Below are positions 8,737 through 18,000 of a stretch of DNA of 64,000 nucleotides, one piece after another. The notes under the pieces were generated by a model, which searched no databases, was not told the DNA's origin, and worked only from the letters and a program-made list of their open reading frames with translations. The position numbers were made by a program, and so were the translations under genes. Each line of letters begins with the position of its first letter. Position 1 is the first letter of the stretch. Source of the stretch: Roseovarius sp. THAF27 (GTDB lineage: Bacteria; Pseudomonadota; Alphaproteobacteria; Rhodobacterales; Rhodobacteraceae); the NCBI RefSeq assembly GCF_009363655.1, contig NZ_CP045393.1, forward strand, positions 3,038,001 through 3,102,000, in the 5' to 3' direction.

Positions 8737-9660
8737 GTGGATCAAATCATGAAAAAGAGCCAGTTGGCAGAGCGGATCGCGCACGACATCTCGGTCAAGA
8801 TTGCCTCGAAGGATTTCGCTCCCGGAGATCATCTGCGCGCGCAAGCTCTGGCCGATACCTTCGGCGTTTCACGGTCGCCAATCCGCGAGGCATTGCTGAT
8901 CCTCAACGAGGCTGGCTTGGTTCAAAAGATGCCGAACCGGGGCTTTTACGTGTCGCAGTCGGCGGACCAGGAGAAGACATCCGTCCCCCCAGCACTCCTT
9001 TCGGAACAGCGCAGCCCCTATCATCGCATTGCCAACGATTGGCGTAACGATGTGCTACCAGAAGAAGTGACGGAACAGTTTTTGAGGGAAACTTACAAGG
9101 CCACGAAGGCGCAGGTCCAGGAGATCCTGACCCGCGCCGTGCGGGAAGGTTGGGCGGAGAGGAAGGCGGGCTATGGTTGGCGTTTTCTGAACGTCGCCAA
9201 GTCGCCACGGGCCTTTCAACAGATCTATCAGTTTCGCATGTCGATCGAGCCGGCGGCAATGCTACTTCCAGAATACGAGGTCTCGCGCGACAAGTTGGAG
9301 GAGCTGCGTGCGACCCAGAAACGCATGCTCGACCACGACATCGAACATCTGCCGGTGGAGCGACTGCTCAGCAATGGCGCGCAATTCCATGAAGAGCTGA
9401 TTAAGTTTGCTAACAATCCATATTTCCATATGGCTCTGGTGCGCGTGAACCAGATGAGAAGGCTGCTGGAGTACAGCGCGGCATCGACGCCTGAGCGGTT
9501 CATTGAGCAGTCGACACAGCATCTTGCGATCCTCGACCTCTTGGCGCGAGGAGAGATTCTGGAGGCCTCATTCGCGATGAAGAAACACCTTTCCGGTGCG
9601 ATGAGCAGCAAGATGCAATTGATCCGCGTTTCCGATGAAGCTGGTAGATGGACGGCTTGA
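8737..9660 (+). CDS. GntR-family regulator with FCD-type ligand domain
   Basis: 307 aa from a GTG at 8737 with GGAG upstream; an ATG at 8749 is the alternative. Residues about 5-70 are the GntR winged helix (LRAQALADTFGVSRSPIREA). A second predicted winged segment follows (EQFLRETYKATKAQVQEIL), and the C-terminal half has the all-helical FCD layout with FRMSIEPAAM and a metal-site-like FHEELIK. It is convergent with the aconitase-tct operon, which starts far upstream at 16.5 kb. It is the obvious candidate regulator of that tricarboxylate module, probably sensing its substrate. Confidence 0.85.
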   Translation: MDQIMKKSQLAERIAHDISVKIASKDFAPGDHLRAQALADTFGVSRSPIREALLILNEAGLVQKMPNRGFYVSQSADQEKTSVPPALLSEQRSPYHRIANDWRNDVLPEEVTEQFLRETYKATKAQVQEILTRAVREGWAERKAGYGWRFLNVAKSPRAFQQIYQFRMSIEPAAMLLPEYEVSRDKLEELRATQKRMLDHDIEHLPVERLLSNGAQFHEELIKFANNPYFHMALVRVNQMRRLLEYSAASTPERFIEQSTQHLAILDLLARGEILEASFAMKKHLSGAMSSKMQLIRVSDEAGRWTA

Positions 9661-9690
9661 GGTGAACTCCCTGGAGGATGTTATACAGTC

Positions 9691-12270
9691 TCAGTCTTCT
9701 GGAAGCAGGCGGTCGAGAATGGCCTTCAAAACTCCGCCGGTTTTGAGCAACTCAACTTCCTGAAGCGTATCGACCGCCACACGAGCCAGAACTTTCTGGC
9801 TCTCACCGGTGGCGCGATACCATGCGATCACGACTTCCTGGCGCGGCCGAAGGTTCGGGCCCGTCACCTCGATTTCGAACAAGTCGTCTGCGGTGATCTC
9901 CGCTTCGGCGGGGATGAAGCCGCCAGTCAACTCGATGGGAAGAATACCCATCCCAATCAGGTTGGAACGATGGATGCGTTCGAAACTACGTGCAACGACC
10001 GCCCGCAACCCCAGGAGGGCTGCCCCTTTCGCCGCCCAGTCGCGACTCGATCCCATGCCGTATCGGTGGCCTGCCAGGAGGATTGTCGAACGACCCTCGC
10101 GATGCAAAGCGTCGGCCGCTTCGAAAACCTTCATTCGAGTCCCGCCCGGCAAAACGGTCATGGCTGGTGGAAGGTCTGGCGCCAAGTGGTTCACGGCGCT
10201 CTTGTTGGTGAACAGTCCGCGAAGCATCACCTCCCAATTCCCCCTGTAGGAGGCATAAACGTTGAGATTGCAGGGATCGCCGCCACGCTCGATCAGCCAT
10301 TCGCCAGCCGGGCTGTCCGGAGCAATCGCCCCCGCAGGCGATATGTGATCGGTCGTCATGTCGTCGCCAAGAACCATCAGCGGGGTCGCCTGGTAGTGAC
10401 CGAGCCGCGAGACCGCATCGCGGGAAACGAAAGCGGGACGTCGCAAATTGCGTGAATCCGGATCCCAGGGGAAGCACTCGCAGTCGGGCGTCGGCAGCGC
10501 GGCCCAATCGGGATTGCTTCGAGCCTCGACGAAGGCGGATGTCACGTCTGCCGGTGCGATCGCGCGTTCGAGCGCCGCGTCGATTTCAGCCTCCGACGGC
10601 CAAAGGTCGGATAGGTGGACTGGCGCCCCTGAAGGATCTATGCCGATTGGATCGGTCAGAATATCGCCCTGGACGCGTCCCTTGAGCGCAAACGCGATAA
10701 CCAGCGGCGGCGATGCGAGAAAGCCGAGGTCGAGCTTAGGGTGGACGCGTCCCGGGAAATTCCGGTTCCCGGAGAGAACGGCAGTAATCGCCTTATCCTC
10801 CGCGAGCGCGGCCTCGATCCGTTCGGGAAGGGGGCCGGAATTGCCTATGCAGGTGGTGCAGCCGTATCCGACGATGCCAAACCCGATCGCGTCCAGCGCA
10901 TCCATAAGTCCGGCGCGGGTCAGCATGTCCGCTGCGGAGGGAGATCCCGGTGCGAGCGAGGTCTTGACCCAATCGGGTGGTGTCAGTCCGCGCATCTGCG
11001 CTTTCTGAGCCAGCAGCCCAGCCGCGATAAGCAGTCTCGGCGAGGACGTGTTTGTGCAGCTCGTGATCGCGGCGATCCCGATTGCCCCGTCTGGGACACC
11101 CTCGCCGGGCACAAGGTTACGACCGACGGCGCCAACGATAGCTGCCTCGGCCTCCGTCGCTGATTGCCGATCCTGCGGACGCCGAGGTCCCGCGATCAGG
11201 GGCGTCAACCGGTCCAGAGCGATCACGATCTCGCGGTCGAAATGCGGAGTGTCTCCCGGCTCGAACCACAGCCGCTGCGCCCGCAGAACGGGGGCGATTT
11301 TCGCGAGTAAGGCTTCGGGGCGTCCAGTGCGTCGCAGATAGGAAACGCATTCGGCATCTGCCGGGAAGAAGCCCGTAGATGCGCCATATTCCGGTGCCAT
11401 GTTGGCCACAACTGCCCTGTCATCGGCCGAAAGCGTCGTGACCCCTGGACCATAGAACTCGACAAAGCTGCCGGTCACTCCGATCTCGCGGAGCCGGTGC
11501 GTGACTTCCAAAGCAAGATCGGTGGCCAGGGTGCCGGGCCGCAAAGCTCCTGTGAGACGCACCCCCACCACTTCTGGAAAGGCGAGCGACAAGGGTTGCC
11601 CGAACATGGCGCTTTCCGCCTCGAGGCCGCCGACCCCCCAAGCGAGAACGCCGATGCCGTTGACCATGGGGGTGTGGCTGTCGGTACCGATCATCATGTC
11701 TGGATGCGCGCGATCGTCCTCGGTGACGATCAGTGTGGCAAGTTGCTCGAGGTTGATCGTGTGCATGATTCCCGTGCCGGGAGGATTGACGTTCAGGGTC
11801 TTCATCACGCCGGCGGCCCACTTCATGAAACTGTAGCGCTCCGCGTTTCGGGCAATTTCAGCGCTTGTATTCCGCGCGAGGGCATCGGGGTGCGCGTAGA
11901 GATCGACGGCAACTGAATGATCCACCGACACTTCCACTGGCAGATCTGGCGTCAGGACCGACGGATCACATCCTGCATCGGCCAAAACGTCGCGCAGCCC
12001 CGCAATATCCGCCAGAGCCGGTGTGCAGGTCGTGTCGTGCATCAGGAGACGATTAGGATGGAAAACGAATTCGAACTCTGTGGACCGGCCATCCATCCAG
12101 CTGTCCAGCGCTTCGATCAGCTCCGTACTTTCTCCCGTGGCGCGTATATGGTTCTCGGCAAGCAGGCGTATCACATGGGGGAGGCGTTCGAGCCGCGCCC
12201 CGAAAAGGGCGGGTAAGTCGGTCACATGCCAGGTCTGGCCGTTGAAATTGAGGGATTTCGTCTGGTTCAT
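9691..12270 (-). CDS. Aconitase-family hydratase (AcnA/AcnD-like)
   Basis: 859 aa, the length of AcnA/AcnD proteins. The [4Fe-4S] ligands are visible as C405 in TSCTNTS and C471/C474 in GYGCTTC. IGTDSHTPMVNG and the swivel-domain GMGSSRDWAAKG active-site loop are intact, so it should be catalytically competent. It interconverts citrate, aconitate and isocitrate or a methylated analogue. It is the last gene of an operon with an AbrB-family membrane protein (ATGA overlap) and a TctABC importer, so it is probably the first catabolic step for an imported tricarboxylate such as aconitate, not the TCA-cycle enzyme. Confidence 0.85.
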   Translation of the reverse strand: MNQTKSLNFNGQTWHVTDLPALFGARLERLPHVIRLLAENHIRATGESTELIEALDSWMDGRSTEFEFVFHPNRLLMHDTTCTPALADIAGLRDVLADAGCDPSVLTPDLPVEVSVDHSVAVDLYAHPDALARNTSAEIARNAERYSFMKWAAGVMKTLNVNPPGTGIMHTINLEQLATLIVTEDDRAHPDMMIGTDSHTPMVNGIGVLAWGVGGLEAESAMFGQPLSLAFPEVVGVRLTGALRPGTLATDLALEVTHRLREIGVTGSFVEFYGPGVTTLSADDRAVVANMAPEYGASTGFFPADAECVSYLRRTGRPEALLAKIAPVLRAQRLWFEPGDTPHFDREIVIALDRLTPLIAGPRRPQDRQSATEAEAAIVGAVGRNLVPGEGVPDGAIGIAAITSCTNTSSPRLLIAAGLLAQKAQMRGLTPPDWVKTSLAPGSPSAADMLTRAGLMDALDAIGFGIVGYGCTTCIGNSGPLPERIEAALAEDKAITAVLSGNRNFPGRVHPKLDLGFLASPPLVIAFALKGRVQGDILTDPIGIDPSGAPVHLSDLWPSEAEIDAALERAIAPADVTSAFVEARSNPDWAALPTPDCECFPWDPDSRNLRRPAFVSRDAVSRLGHYQATPLMVLGDDMTTDHISPAGAIAPDSPAGEWLIERGGDPCNLNVYASYRGNWEVMLRGLFTNKSAVNHLAPDLPPAMTVLPGGTRMKVFEAADALHREGRSTILLAGHRYGMGSSRDWAAKGAALLGLRAVVARSFERIHRSNLIGMGILPIELTGGFIPAEAEITADDLFEIEVTGPNLRPRQEVVIAWYRATGESQKVLARVAVDTLQEVELLKTGGVLKAILDRLLPED

Positions 12271-13310
12271 GGGGACATCCTGGTAAGTCTTTTCAGCGCA
12301 GGCGGTGCAAGGAAAAGAGACGTCAGCACACGCATGATGTGATGGCAGGCCACGAACGCGACTTCACGGCCCATGCCGATGGCGATCAGCGACATCTCGG
12401 CGAGGCCACCCGGCGCATAGGCAAGCAGCAATGCCAGCGGGTCCCACCGCCCCGTGGTTGCCATCGTGGTGGCCGCGATGATGGCGAGCACCAACTGAAC
12501 GCTGACGATCGTTAATGCCGAGAGCGCGACCTGGGTGAGTTCGCGCAGCGTGAACCCGAGGAACCGGGATCCGACGTTGATGCCGATCAGCACCTGTACG
12601 GCGATCGAGACCGATGGCGGGATGCCAAAGTCTGACACGCCGCCGAGATGCAGCCCTGCGCTCAATGCCATCGGCACAATAACAAACCCGGCAGGTATGC
12701 GGCTGTAGCGATCGGCGAGCACGCCCGACATCATGCAGGCACCAAACCAAAACCAGTCGGCTGCGCTCATGGAAACCGCCACGTCACCGGTGCCTTTGCT
12801 GACGCTGACATGAAAAAGACCGGCGGCGAGGATCGGTATCGCCAGGATCGACAACGCGATGCGAAGTGCATGTGTAATGGCCACCCGGCGCGCGTCCCCG
12901 CCCGCGCTTTCGCCGAATACGATCATTTCCGTGATGCCACCGGGCATCGCGCAGAGTGCTGCATCTACCGGCCGAACCGAGAACATGCGGCGTAGGATCA
13001 AGAAATTTATTACGAGCCCGGTCAGCATCAGCGCGAACATGATCAAGAGCGAAGGCCACCAAGCCGACAGCGAGCCGAAGAGCCCAGCAGGAATGGAGGC
13101 GCCGAGCATGGCTCCAACTGCCCCGCGCACGTAAGGCATGACAGGCTTCGGCTGGAATACCGGTACGTGCGTCAAGCTCGCTGCCACAATGACCAGCATG
13201 GCGCCCACCAGCCAGCCAAGCGGGACGCCGATCCGCGCAAGTATGGCTCCCCCGCATACGGCACCGAGGAATGTCAAACCCCTAAAAATTTGAGTCTTGG
13301 TGTTGGTCAT
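12267..13310 (-). CDS. AbrB-family (PF05145) integral membrane protein
   Basis: 347 aa with about ten membrane segments arranged as two repeats. Each repeat carries a G-GG-E motif (CAMPGGITEMIVFGESAGGD and AYAPGGLAEMSLIAIG). This is the hallmark of the AbrB/'ammonia monooxygenase' family of putative transporters; it has nothing to do with the AbrB regulator. Members often sit beside tripartite tricarboxylate transporters, as here. The stop overlaps the aconitase start as ATGA, so translation is likely coupled. Actual role unknown. Confidence 0.8.
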   Translation of the reverse strand: MTNTKTQIFRGLTFLGAVCGGAILARIGVPLGWLVGAMLVIVAASLTHVPVFQPKPVMPYVRGAVGAMLGASIPAGLFGSLSAWWPSLLIMFALMLTGLVINFLILRRMFSVRPVDAALCAMPGGITEMIVFGESAGGDARRVAITHALRIALSILAIPILAAGLFHVSVSKGTGDVAVSMSAADWFWFGACMMSGVLADRYSRIPAGFVIVPMALSAGLHLGGVSDFGIPPSVSIAVQVLIGINVGSRFLGFTLRELTQVALSALTIVSVQLVLAIIAATTMATTGRWDPLALLLAYAPGGLAEMSLIAIGMGREVAFVACHHIMRVLTSLFLAPPALKRLTRMSP

Positions 13311-13434
13311 CTTGTCTGCGGGGTCTCAGTAACTGTTTAGGACGTGTGGATCGGGCCGCCGGGGTCGAAACGGGCTGCCAAGCGTTACACCGATTTCTTG
13401 GCGTCGATGGGCAGTCGGCTCGGTCCGTTACAAG

Positions 13435-13465
13435 CGTGGCCCCAACCCACAAGGTCGGGGCCACG
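13435..13465 (-). terminator. Stem-loop between tctA and the AbrB-family gene
   Basis: CGTGGCCCC / GGGGCCACG form a perfect 9-bp stem around a 13-nt loop, 15 bp after the tctA stop. No T-run follows on the minus strand. It may be a partial terminator or mRNA-stability element that lowers expression of the two downstream genes. Confidence 0.5.
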
Positions 13466-13479
13466 GAATTTTAAGAGGT

Positions 13480-15024
13480 TCAGTCGCCGATTTTGGCCTC
13501 TTCTTCGGGCCGGTTCGCTTCCATGCGCTTCCTCATGCGGCGCCCGAGGAATATCGGCAGGACGAAACCGGTGATGGCGATGATCCAGAGGATGATGGCC
13601 AGCGGGCTCCCGAAGAAAATGCTCCAATCACCGTCGGAGATCGTCATCGCGCGGCGCATATTCACCTCCATCTCGTTTCCAAGAAGGATGCCAAGGATGA
13701 TCGGCACCATCGGCACATCGAGCTTGCGCAGCACCCAACCGACGATACCGAAGCCCACCATGAGCATGACGTCGAATGTCGAGTTCGTGATCGAGTAGAT
13801 GCCAACGAATGAGATCATTGCGACCACCGGCATCAGAATGCGCGTCGGCACCATCAACACACGGGTGAATAATCCTACCATCGGAATGTTCAATGCAAGC
13901 AGCATGAAGTTTCCGATGAAGAGCGCTGCGATCAGACCCCACACTACATCAGGATTCTGCTGAAACAGCAGAGGTCCCGGAGTGATGTTGAGCTGAAGCA
14001 GCACTGCGAGTAGCACCGCAGTGGTTCCGGAGCCGGGAACTCCGAGCGCCAGCATTGGCACGAGCGCTCCACCTGATGCTGCGTTGTTACCCGCTTCAGG
14101 TGCAGCCACACCGCGCGGGTCACCCTTTCCGAAGGTCTCGTTCTTGTTGTCGACCGTGGATCGCTCGACCGAGTAGGCGAGAAACGAGCCAAGCGAAGCT
14201 CCGGCCCCTGGCAGGACCCCAGAGATGAAACCGATGATCGTACCACGACCCATTGTCGGGATGCAGCGTTTCAGCATCGAAAGGTCAGGCAACAGCTTGC
14301 CAATCTTCATGGCTCCGCTCTTACCAACCGCGCCGCCGCGGTGATGTTCGAGGAAAATAAAAACTTCCGACAAGGCGAAGAGCCCAACGATGGCGATCAG
14401 GAAGTCGATTCCGTCATAGAGGTGGATCTCGCCGAACGTGAACCGCTGAGATCCGGTCTGGCTGTCGGCGCCGATCATCGCGATGCCGAGGCCGAGGGCG
14501 GCGGCGAAAGCCGACTTTGCCTGGTTCGTCGACGAAATGCCCCCCAGCGTTGCGAAAGCCAACGTGAAGAGCACGAAGTATTCTGCCGGTCCGAACAGCA
14601 AAGCAATCTTGACAAGCTGCGGCGCCAACAGAACCAGCCCCCAAGTCGCAAAGAACGCGCCAACAAACGAAGCTACCCCGGACAAGGTCAGTGCTTCGCC
14701 CGCCTGGCCTTTTTGCGCCATCGGGTAACCGTCAAGACACGTCATCATAGCCGGTTCGTCGCCAGGAATGTTGAGCAGGATCGAGGAGATCCTCCCGCCA
14801 TACATCGCTCCGTAATATACCGATGTGAGAAGGATCAGCGCAGGCGTCGGTCCGAGCCCCATCGAGAAGGCGATGGGGATCAAGATCGCGACGCCGTTCG
14901 CGGGTCCGAGACCGGGAAGCGCGCCCATCAGCGTGCCAAGGAAGCAGCCGATCAGTGCGAGAAGCAGGTTCTGCCAGGTCAACGCGATAGCGAAGCCGTC
15001 GGCCAGATTGGATAGAGTTTCCAT
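13480..15024 (-). CDS. tctA: Tripartite tricarboxylate transporter, large membrane subunit
   Basis: 514 aa with about twelve membrane helices. The TctA hallmark GxLPGLGP-type loop is seen twice, as LMGALPGLGPANGVAILIP near residue 36 and as GVLPGAGASLGSFLAYSVE in the middle, along with PGDEPAMMTCLDGYPMAQKG. It works with TctB in the inner membrane to import carboxylates delivered by TctC, driven by the ion gradient. The start is supported by AGGGGG before ATG 15024, 10 bp after the tctB stop. Confidence 0.95.
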   Translation of the reverse strand: METLSNLADGFAIALTWQNLLLALIGCFLGTLMGALPGLGPANGVAILIPIAFSMGLGPTPALILLTSVYYGAMYGGRISSILLNIPGDEPAMMTCLDGYPMAQKGQAGEALTLSGVASFVGAFFATWGLVLLAPQLVKIALLFGPAEYFVLFTLAFATLGGISSTNQAKSAFAAALGLGIAMIGADSQTGSQRFTFGEIHLYDGIDFLIAIVGLFALSEVFIFLEHHRGGAVGKSGAMKIGKLLPDLSMLKRCIPTMGRGTIIGFISGVLPGAGASLGSFLAYSVERSTVDNKNETFGKGDPRGVAAPEAGNNAASGGALVPMLALGVPGSGTTAVLLAVLLQLNITPGPLLFQQNPDVVWGLIAALFIGNFMLLALNIPMVGLFTRVLMVPTRILMPVVAMISFVGIYSITNSTFDVMLMVGFGIVGWVLRKLDVPMVPIILGILLGNEMEVNMRRAMTISDGDWSIFFGSPLAIILWIIAITGFVLPIFLGRRMRKRMEANRPEEEAKIGD

Positions 15025-15034
15025 TGTAACCCCC

Positions 15035-15466
15035 TCAGAGCCCCAAGAGACCGCTGGCCAGCGACAGGCCGAGGATCAGTTTGAAAACGATGTAGATTCC
15101 TACGGACGTGAGCACGCCTACAACGAGCGACCAAAGCGGATGGGTTCCGAGTCGCCAGGTGAGGTATGCCGTGGCGAATATGGTCGAAATGAGAAAGCCG
15201 AGTTCGGGCAAGGCCCAGCCGTAGAGCAGCATCACCGCGCCAGCGAATACAATCTCGGCAAAGCCGTGCAGACTTGGCCAATCTGGTTCGCTGTCCGGCT
15301 TAATGACGAACACGAAAGAACAGATTAAGATGACGGCGCCGACAATGTACGGAAAAGCGCGCGGACCCACGACATCAGTCATGAAGCTGTCTGGAATGAT
15401 AGACGCAGCCCAGATGTAGAATGCGCCAAGCGCCAACCCGAAAACGCCGAAGAGACGGTCGCTCAT
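15035..15466 (-). CDS. tctB: Tripartite tricarboxylate transporter, small membrane subunit
   Basis: 143 aa, four predicted membrane helices, typical of TctB. The C-terminal half (YLTWRLGTHPLWSLVVGVLT) is the conserved segment. It has a strong Shine-Dalgarno (GGAGG) before ATG 15466. It lies between tctC and tctA in the standard order. Confidence 0.9.
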   Translation of the reverse strand: MSDRLFGVFGLALGAFYIWAASIIPDSFMTDVVGPRAFPYIVGAVILICSFVFVIKPDSEPDWPSLHGFAEIVFAGAVMLLYGWALPELGFLISTIFATAYLTWRLGTHPLWSLVVGVLTSVGIYIVFKLILGLSLASGLLGL

Positions 15467-15532
15467 GGTTTCCTCCCAAATGACAAGAGAATCGACCGCC
15501 CCAGCTGACTGGGGCGGCCCAGGTGACCTACG

Positions 15533-16522
15533 TCACTGAATGATGCCGATTTCCTCAGACAACGTCCGAACTTCCTCGATCTTCTGGGCAGCAAACGCGT
15601 CCATATCGGCGCCGAAGTTGTTGAACCGTTCGATCGAAGCTTCCTTCAAGTCGGCCTGGAAGCCTTCGTCCTCGACCATTGTCTGCAGCGCATTCGACCA
15701 AAATTCCTTCGCCTCATCGGACGCACCGGCCGGCATGTAGAAACCGCGCCAGTTGGCGCCCACGACGTCGTAACCTTCTTCCCTGGCGGTGGGAACGTCC
15801 GGGAAGGCTTCAAGACGCTCAGGCGCCAAGATGGCGAGAAGACGAATGTCACCGGATTCAATGAAACCCAGCATCTCTGACAGATCGCCCGAAAGCGCCT
15901 GCACCGAACCAGAGAGAAGACCCGTCACTGCTTCTCCGCCACCCGAAAAGGAAACATACTTCATCTGGGTAACGTCTTCCATGCCAGCTTCCTGCGCGAC
16001 AAGCATCGGCTTGATATGGTCGTAGCTGCCCACCGACGAGCCGCCAGCGATGGCGATGGACCTTGGCTCCTCTTTGATCATCTCCATGAGCTGAGTGAGC
16101 GACTCGATTTCCGAATCCTCAGCCACTGCAATGGCACCGTACTCCGCTCCAAAGGTCGCAAGCCAGTGGACGTCTTCCTTGGTTGCGCCTTCAAAGACGC
16201 CCTGGGCAATCCGCGCGCTCGTCGACATGGAGGCCGCAACGATCAGATTGTCGTCGTCATTCCGCTCCTTGACGGTATGAGCGAACGCAACGCCACCGCC
16301 ACCGCCGGTCATGTTGGTGACTTGCATCGAGTCTTCGATCAGCCCGAGATCGAAGAGATACTTCGCAGTTGTCCTGCAGATGAAGTCCCAGCCACCACCG
16401 GGGTTGGCCGGAGCGATACACTCCGGACTCTCTGGCTGAAAATCCTGGGCAAACGCGAACGGTGTTGTCGCGACGATTGCGAGAGCGGTCACCGCGGCGA
16501 CGCGCATCGGCTTGATGAACAT
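15533..16522 (-). CDS. tctC: Tripartite tricarboxylate transporter, periplasmic binding protein
   Basis: 329 aa with a Sec signal peptide (MRVAAVTALAIVATTPFAFA, cleavage after AFA-Q about residue 25). The fold markers of Bug/TctC proteins are present: ECIAPANPGGGWD near the mature N-terminus and SFSGGGEAVTGLLSG in the second half, which contact the carboxylate and bound waters. First gene of the tctCBA-abrB-aconitase operon, with GGGAGG before ATG 16522. It defines the substrate, which is probably a tricarboxylate given the adjacent aconitase. Confidence 0.95.
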   Translation of the reverse strand: MFIKPMRVAAVTALAIVATTPFAFAQDFQPESPECIAPANPGGGWDFICRTTAKYLFDLGLIEDSMQVTNMTGGGGGVAFAHTVKERNDDDNLIVAASMSTSARIAQGVFEGATKEDVHWLATFGAEYGAIAVAEDSEIESLTQLMEMIKEEPRSIAIAGGSSVGSYDHIKPMLVAQEAGMEDVTQMKYVSFSGGGEAVTGLLSGSVQALSGDLSEMLGFIESGDIRLLAILAPERLEAFPDVPTAREEGYDVVGANWRGFYMPAGASDEAKEFWSNALQTMVEDEGFQADLKEASIERFNNFGADMDAFAAQKIEEVRTLSEEIGIIQ

Positions 16523-16625
16523 TGAGCTTCCTCCCTTGAATGCTTAGAGCGTGCAGAATCACGTCCTGATCGCACATTGCATCTTTTAGCGCAAAAGTGC
16601 AATGTGCATAGTAATGAGGGCATGT

Positions 16626-16680
16626 CGTCTTTGGTGGTTGAAAAAACTCTTCAACCTACACGCAAACGTGACCAAAGACG
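16626..16680. promoter_or_regulatory. Nested palindrome / three-way-junction element between tctC and the divergent gene
   Basis: CGTCTTTGGT (16626-16635) pairs perfectly with ACCAAAGACG (16671-16680). Inside, with no unpaired bases at the junctions except one TA, lie two further hairpins: GGTTGAA/TTCAACC (16636-16656) and CACG-CAAA-CGTG (16659-16670). The whole can fold as a compact three-way junction in either strand's RNA or as cruciform DNA. It is 104 bp upstream of tctC and 69 bp upstream of the binding-protein gene on the other strand. It could be a multi-site operator or a structured leader; nothing known was recognised. Confidence 0.6.
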
Positions 16681-16748
16681 GTGAGTTAGGCACGAGGAAC
16701 AATCGCCCTTGAGATTTTCAGTGGGTTCAACCGAAGGATTTAATTGCA

Positions 16749-17474
16749 ATGAGTGCATCGATCGGCAGCATCAAAGAGTTTTGCCCCAGGGGAAATTTGA
16801 GGGCGGCTCTGAACTTCGGAAACAGGGTTTTAGTTGGGCGGAGCGAAGCCGGCCAACCTTGCGGGATCACCGTGGATCTCGCTCGCTCGCTGGCAGCCGA
16901 ATTGGGCGTCGACTTGACCTTCGTCGAGATGGAGCGCGCCGTGGATGTGTCCTCCACCGCTGCGGACGGGCTTTGGGATGTCTGCTTTCTTGCCGTCGAC
17001 CCGAAAAGATCAGAAACGATAGATTTTTCTGATCCATACGTTCAGATTGAAGGCTGCTATCTGGCCGGACCTCACTGCGTGGCCGAATCCTCGGACGAGT
17101 TGGTTGCCTCGCGAGTTCCGGTTGGTTCCGTGACCGGCAGCGCATATAGCCTTACCCTCGCCCGCCAGGCTGGAGCCGACTGCGTACAATACTACGAGGA
17201 CATTCACGCGATGCTCGCCGCCCTTGATCGAAATGAAGTTTCGGCAGTGGCTGGCATTGGGTCGGTCATGGCGGACGAAGCGGCAAAGCGACCGGGCAGC
17301 CGTGTATTATCCCCCCCATTCATGACCATTCGGCAAGGGATGGGCGTACCCGTCGGTCGCCCACAAGCTTCCGAACTGTTGCGAGGCTTCGTCAGGTCCG
17401 CGGCTCGCTCCGGACGTGTCGGGGACATCCTGGTGAAACACGGCGTTTCGAGGGATAGTGCAGTGATCACATAA
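16749..17474 (+). CDS. Leaderless family-3 solute-binding-like protein
   Basis: 241 aa resembling SBP_bac_3 amino-acid-binding proteins: NLRAALNFGNRVLVGRSEAG at the start, FVEMERAVDVSSTAADG, then WDVCFLAVDPKRSETIDFSD with the typical 'R-x-x-x-I-D-F-S-D-P-Y' motif. There is no signal peptide, so it should be cytoplasmic, unlike classical binding proteins. It is divergent from the tctC operon across the nested palindrome. It may sense or buffer the substrate, or be an enzyme with this fold such as a cyclohexadienyl-dehydratase-like protein. Function unknown. Confidence 0.7.
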   Translation: MSASIGSIKEFCPRGNLRAALNFGNRVLVGRSEAGQPCGITVDLARSLAAELGVDLTFVEMERAVDVSSTAADGLWDVCFLAVDPKRSETIDFSDPYVQIEGCYLAGPHCVAESSDELVASRVPVGSVTGSAYSLTLARQAGADCVQYYEDIHAMLAALDRNEVSAVAGIGSVMADEAAKRPGSRVLSPPFMTIRQGMGVPVGRPQASELLRGFVRSAARSGRVGDILVKHGVSRDSAVIT

Positions 17475-18000
17475 GGAGGAACCGCTTGGGTATGCAAAAT
17501 TGCTCCGGCGCGACGCGGTTGGGAAAGGCTCGGAGCGGACACTACGCTTCGGGCTTCATGTGCGTTTGTTTACACCATGGAAAGCAAAGGGCTGGCCCCT
17601 GCCCCTTGATGGCTTCTGCCACTAAAAAAATGTCGCATTTCTAATTTCGTTTTGTTGCCTATAGCTATATGCCCGCTTTCAAGATCGAAACCGCCCAGGC
17701 TCATGGATCACAGTGATCACGTACGCTCCCGGTCCTACGCAAGTCCAGAGTCCGGTCCGCGGTCCACGAGGTCGCCGAGAAAAATTTTCTCGCGAGTGCG
17801 CCGAGTCCGCGGCAAAGATTCGATGTATTCAAGTAGTTCGGACAGTGTATCGGCTTGTACATGAACATCCCCCAATGCGAGTGTTTGCGTGGAAAAGTCC
17901 GGGCCAAGATTCAACTTTCAGTCCGTTGTGATCATGAACTTACGTTGGCATGGCGGTGCGGATCCCGGCAAGCAGTTGGTCAGACTGTCTCATTCGCTTC
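17475..18000. other. Intergenic, no gene recognised
   Basis: About 525 bp between the binding-protein gene and the convergent RND gene. It holds a GATCAC-A-GTGATC palindrome near 17703-17717 and a weak 50-codon frame from about 17492 behind an AAGGAGG. Neither is convincing as a gene. Confidence 0.4.

Noticed and set aside
17492..17645. Short frame behind AAGGAGG after the binding-protein gene
   Set aside because: Spacing to the ATG is too long and the peptide has no recognisable character, so it is noted only as part of the gap.
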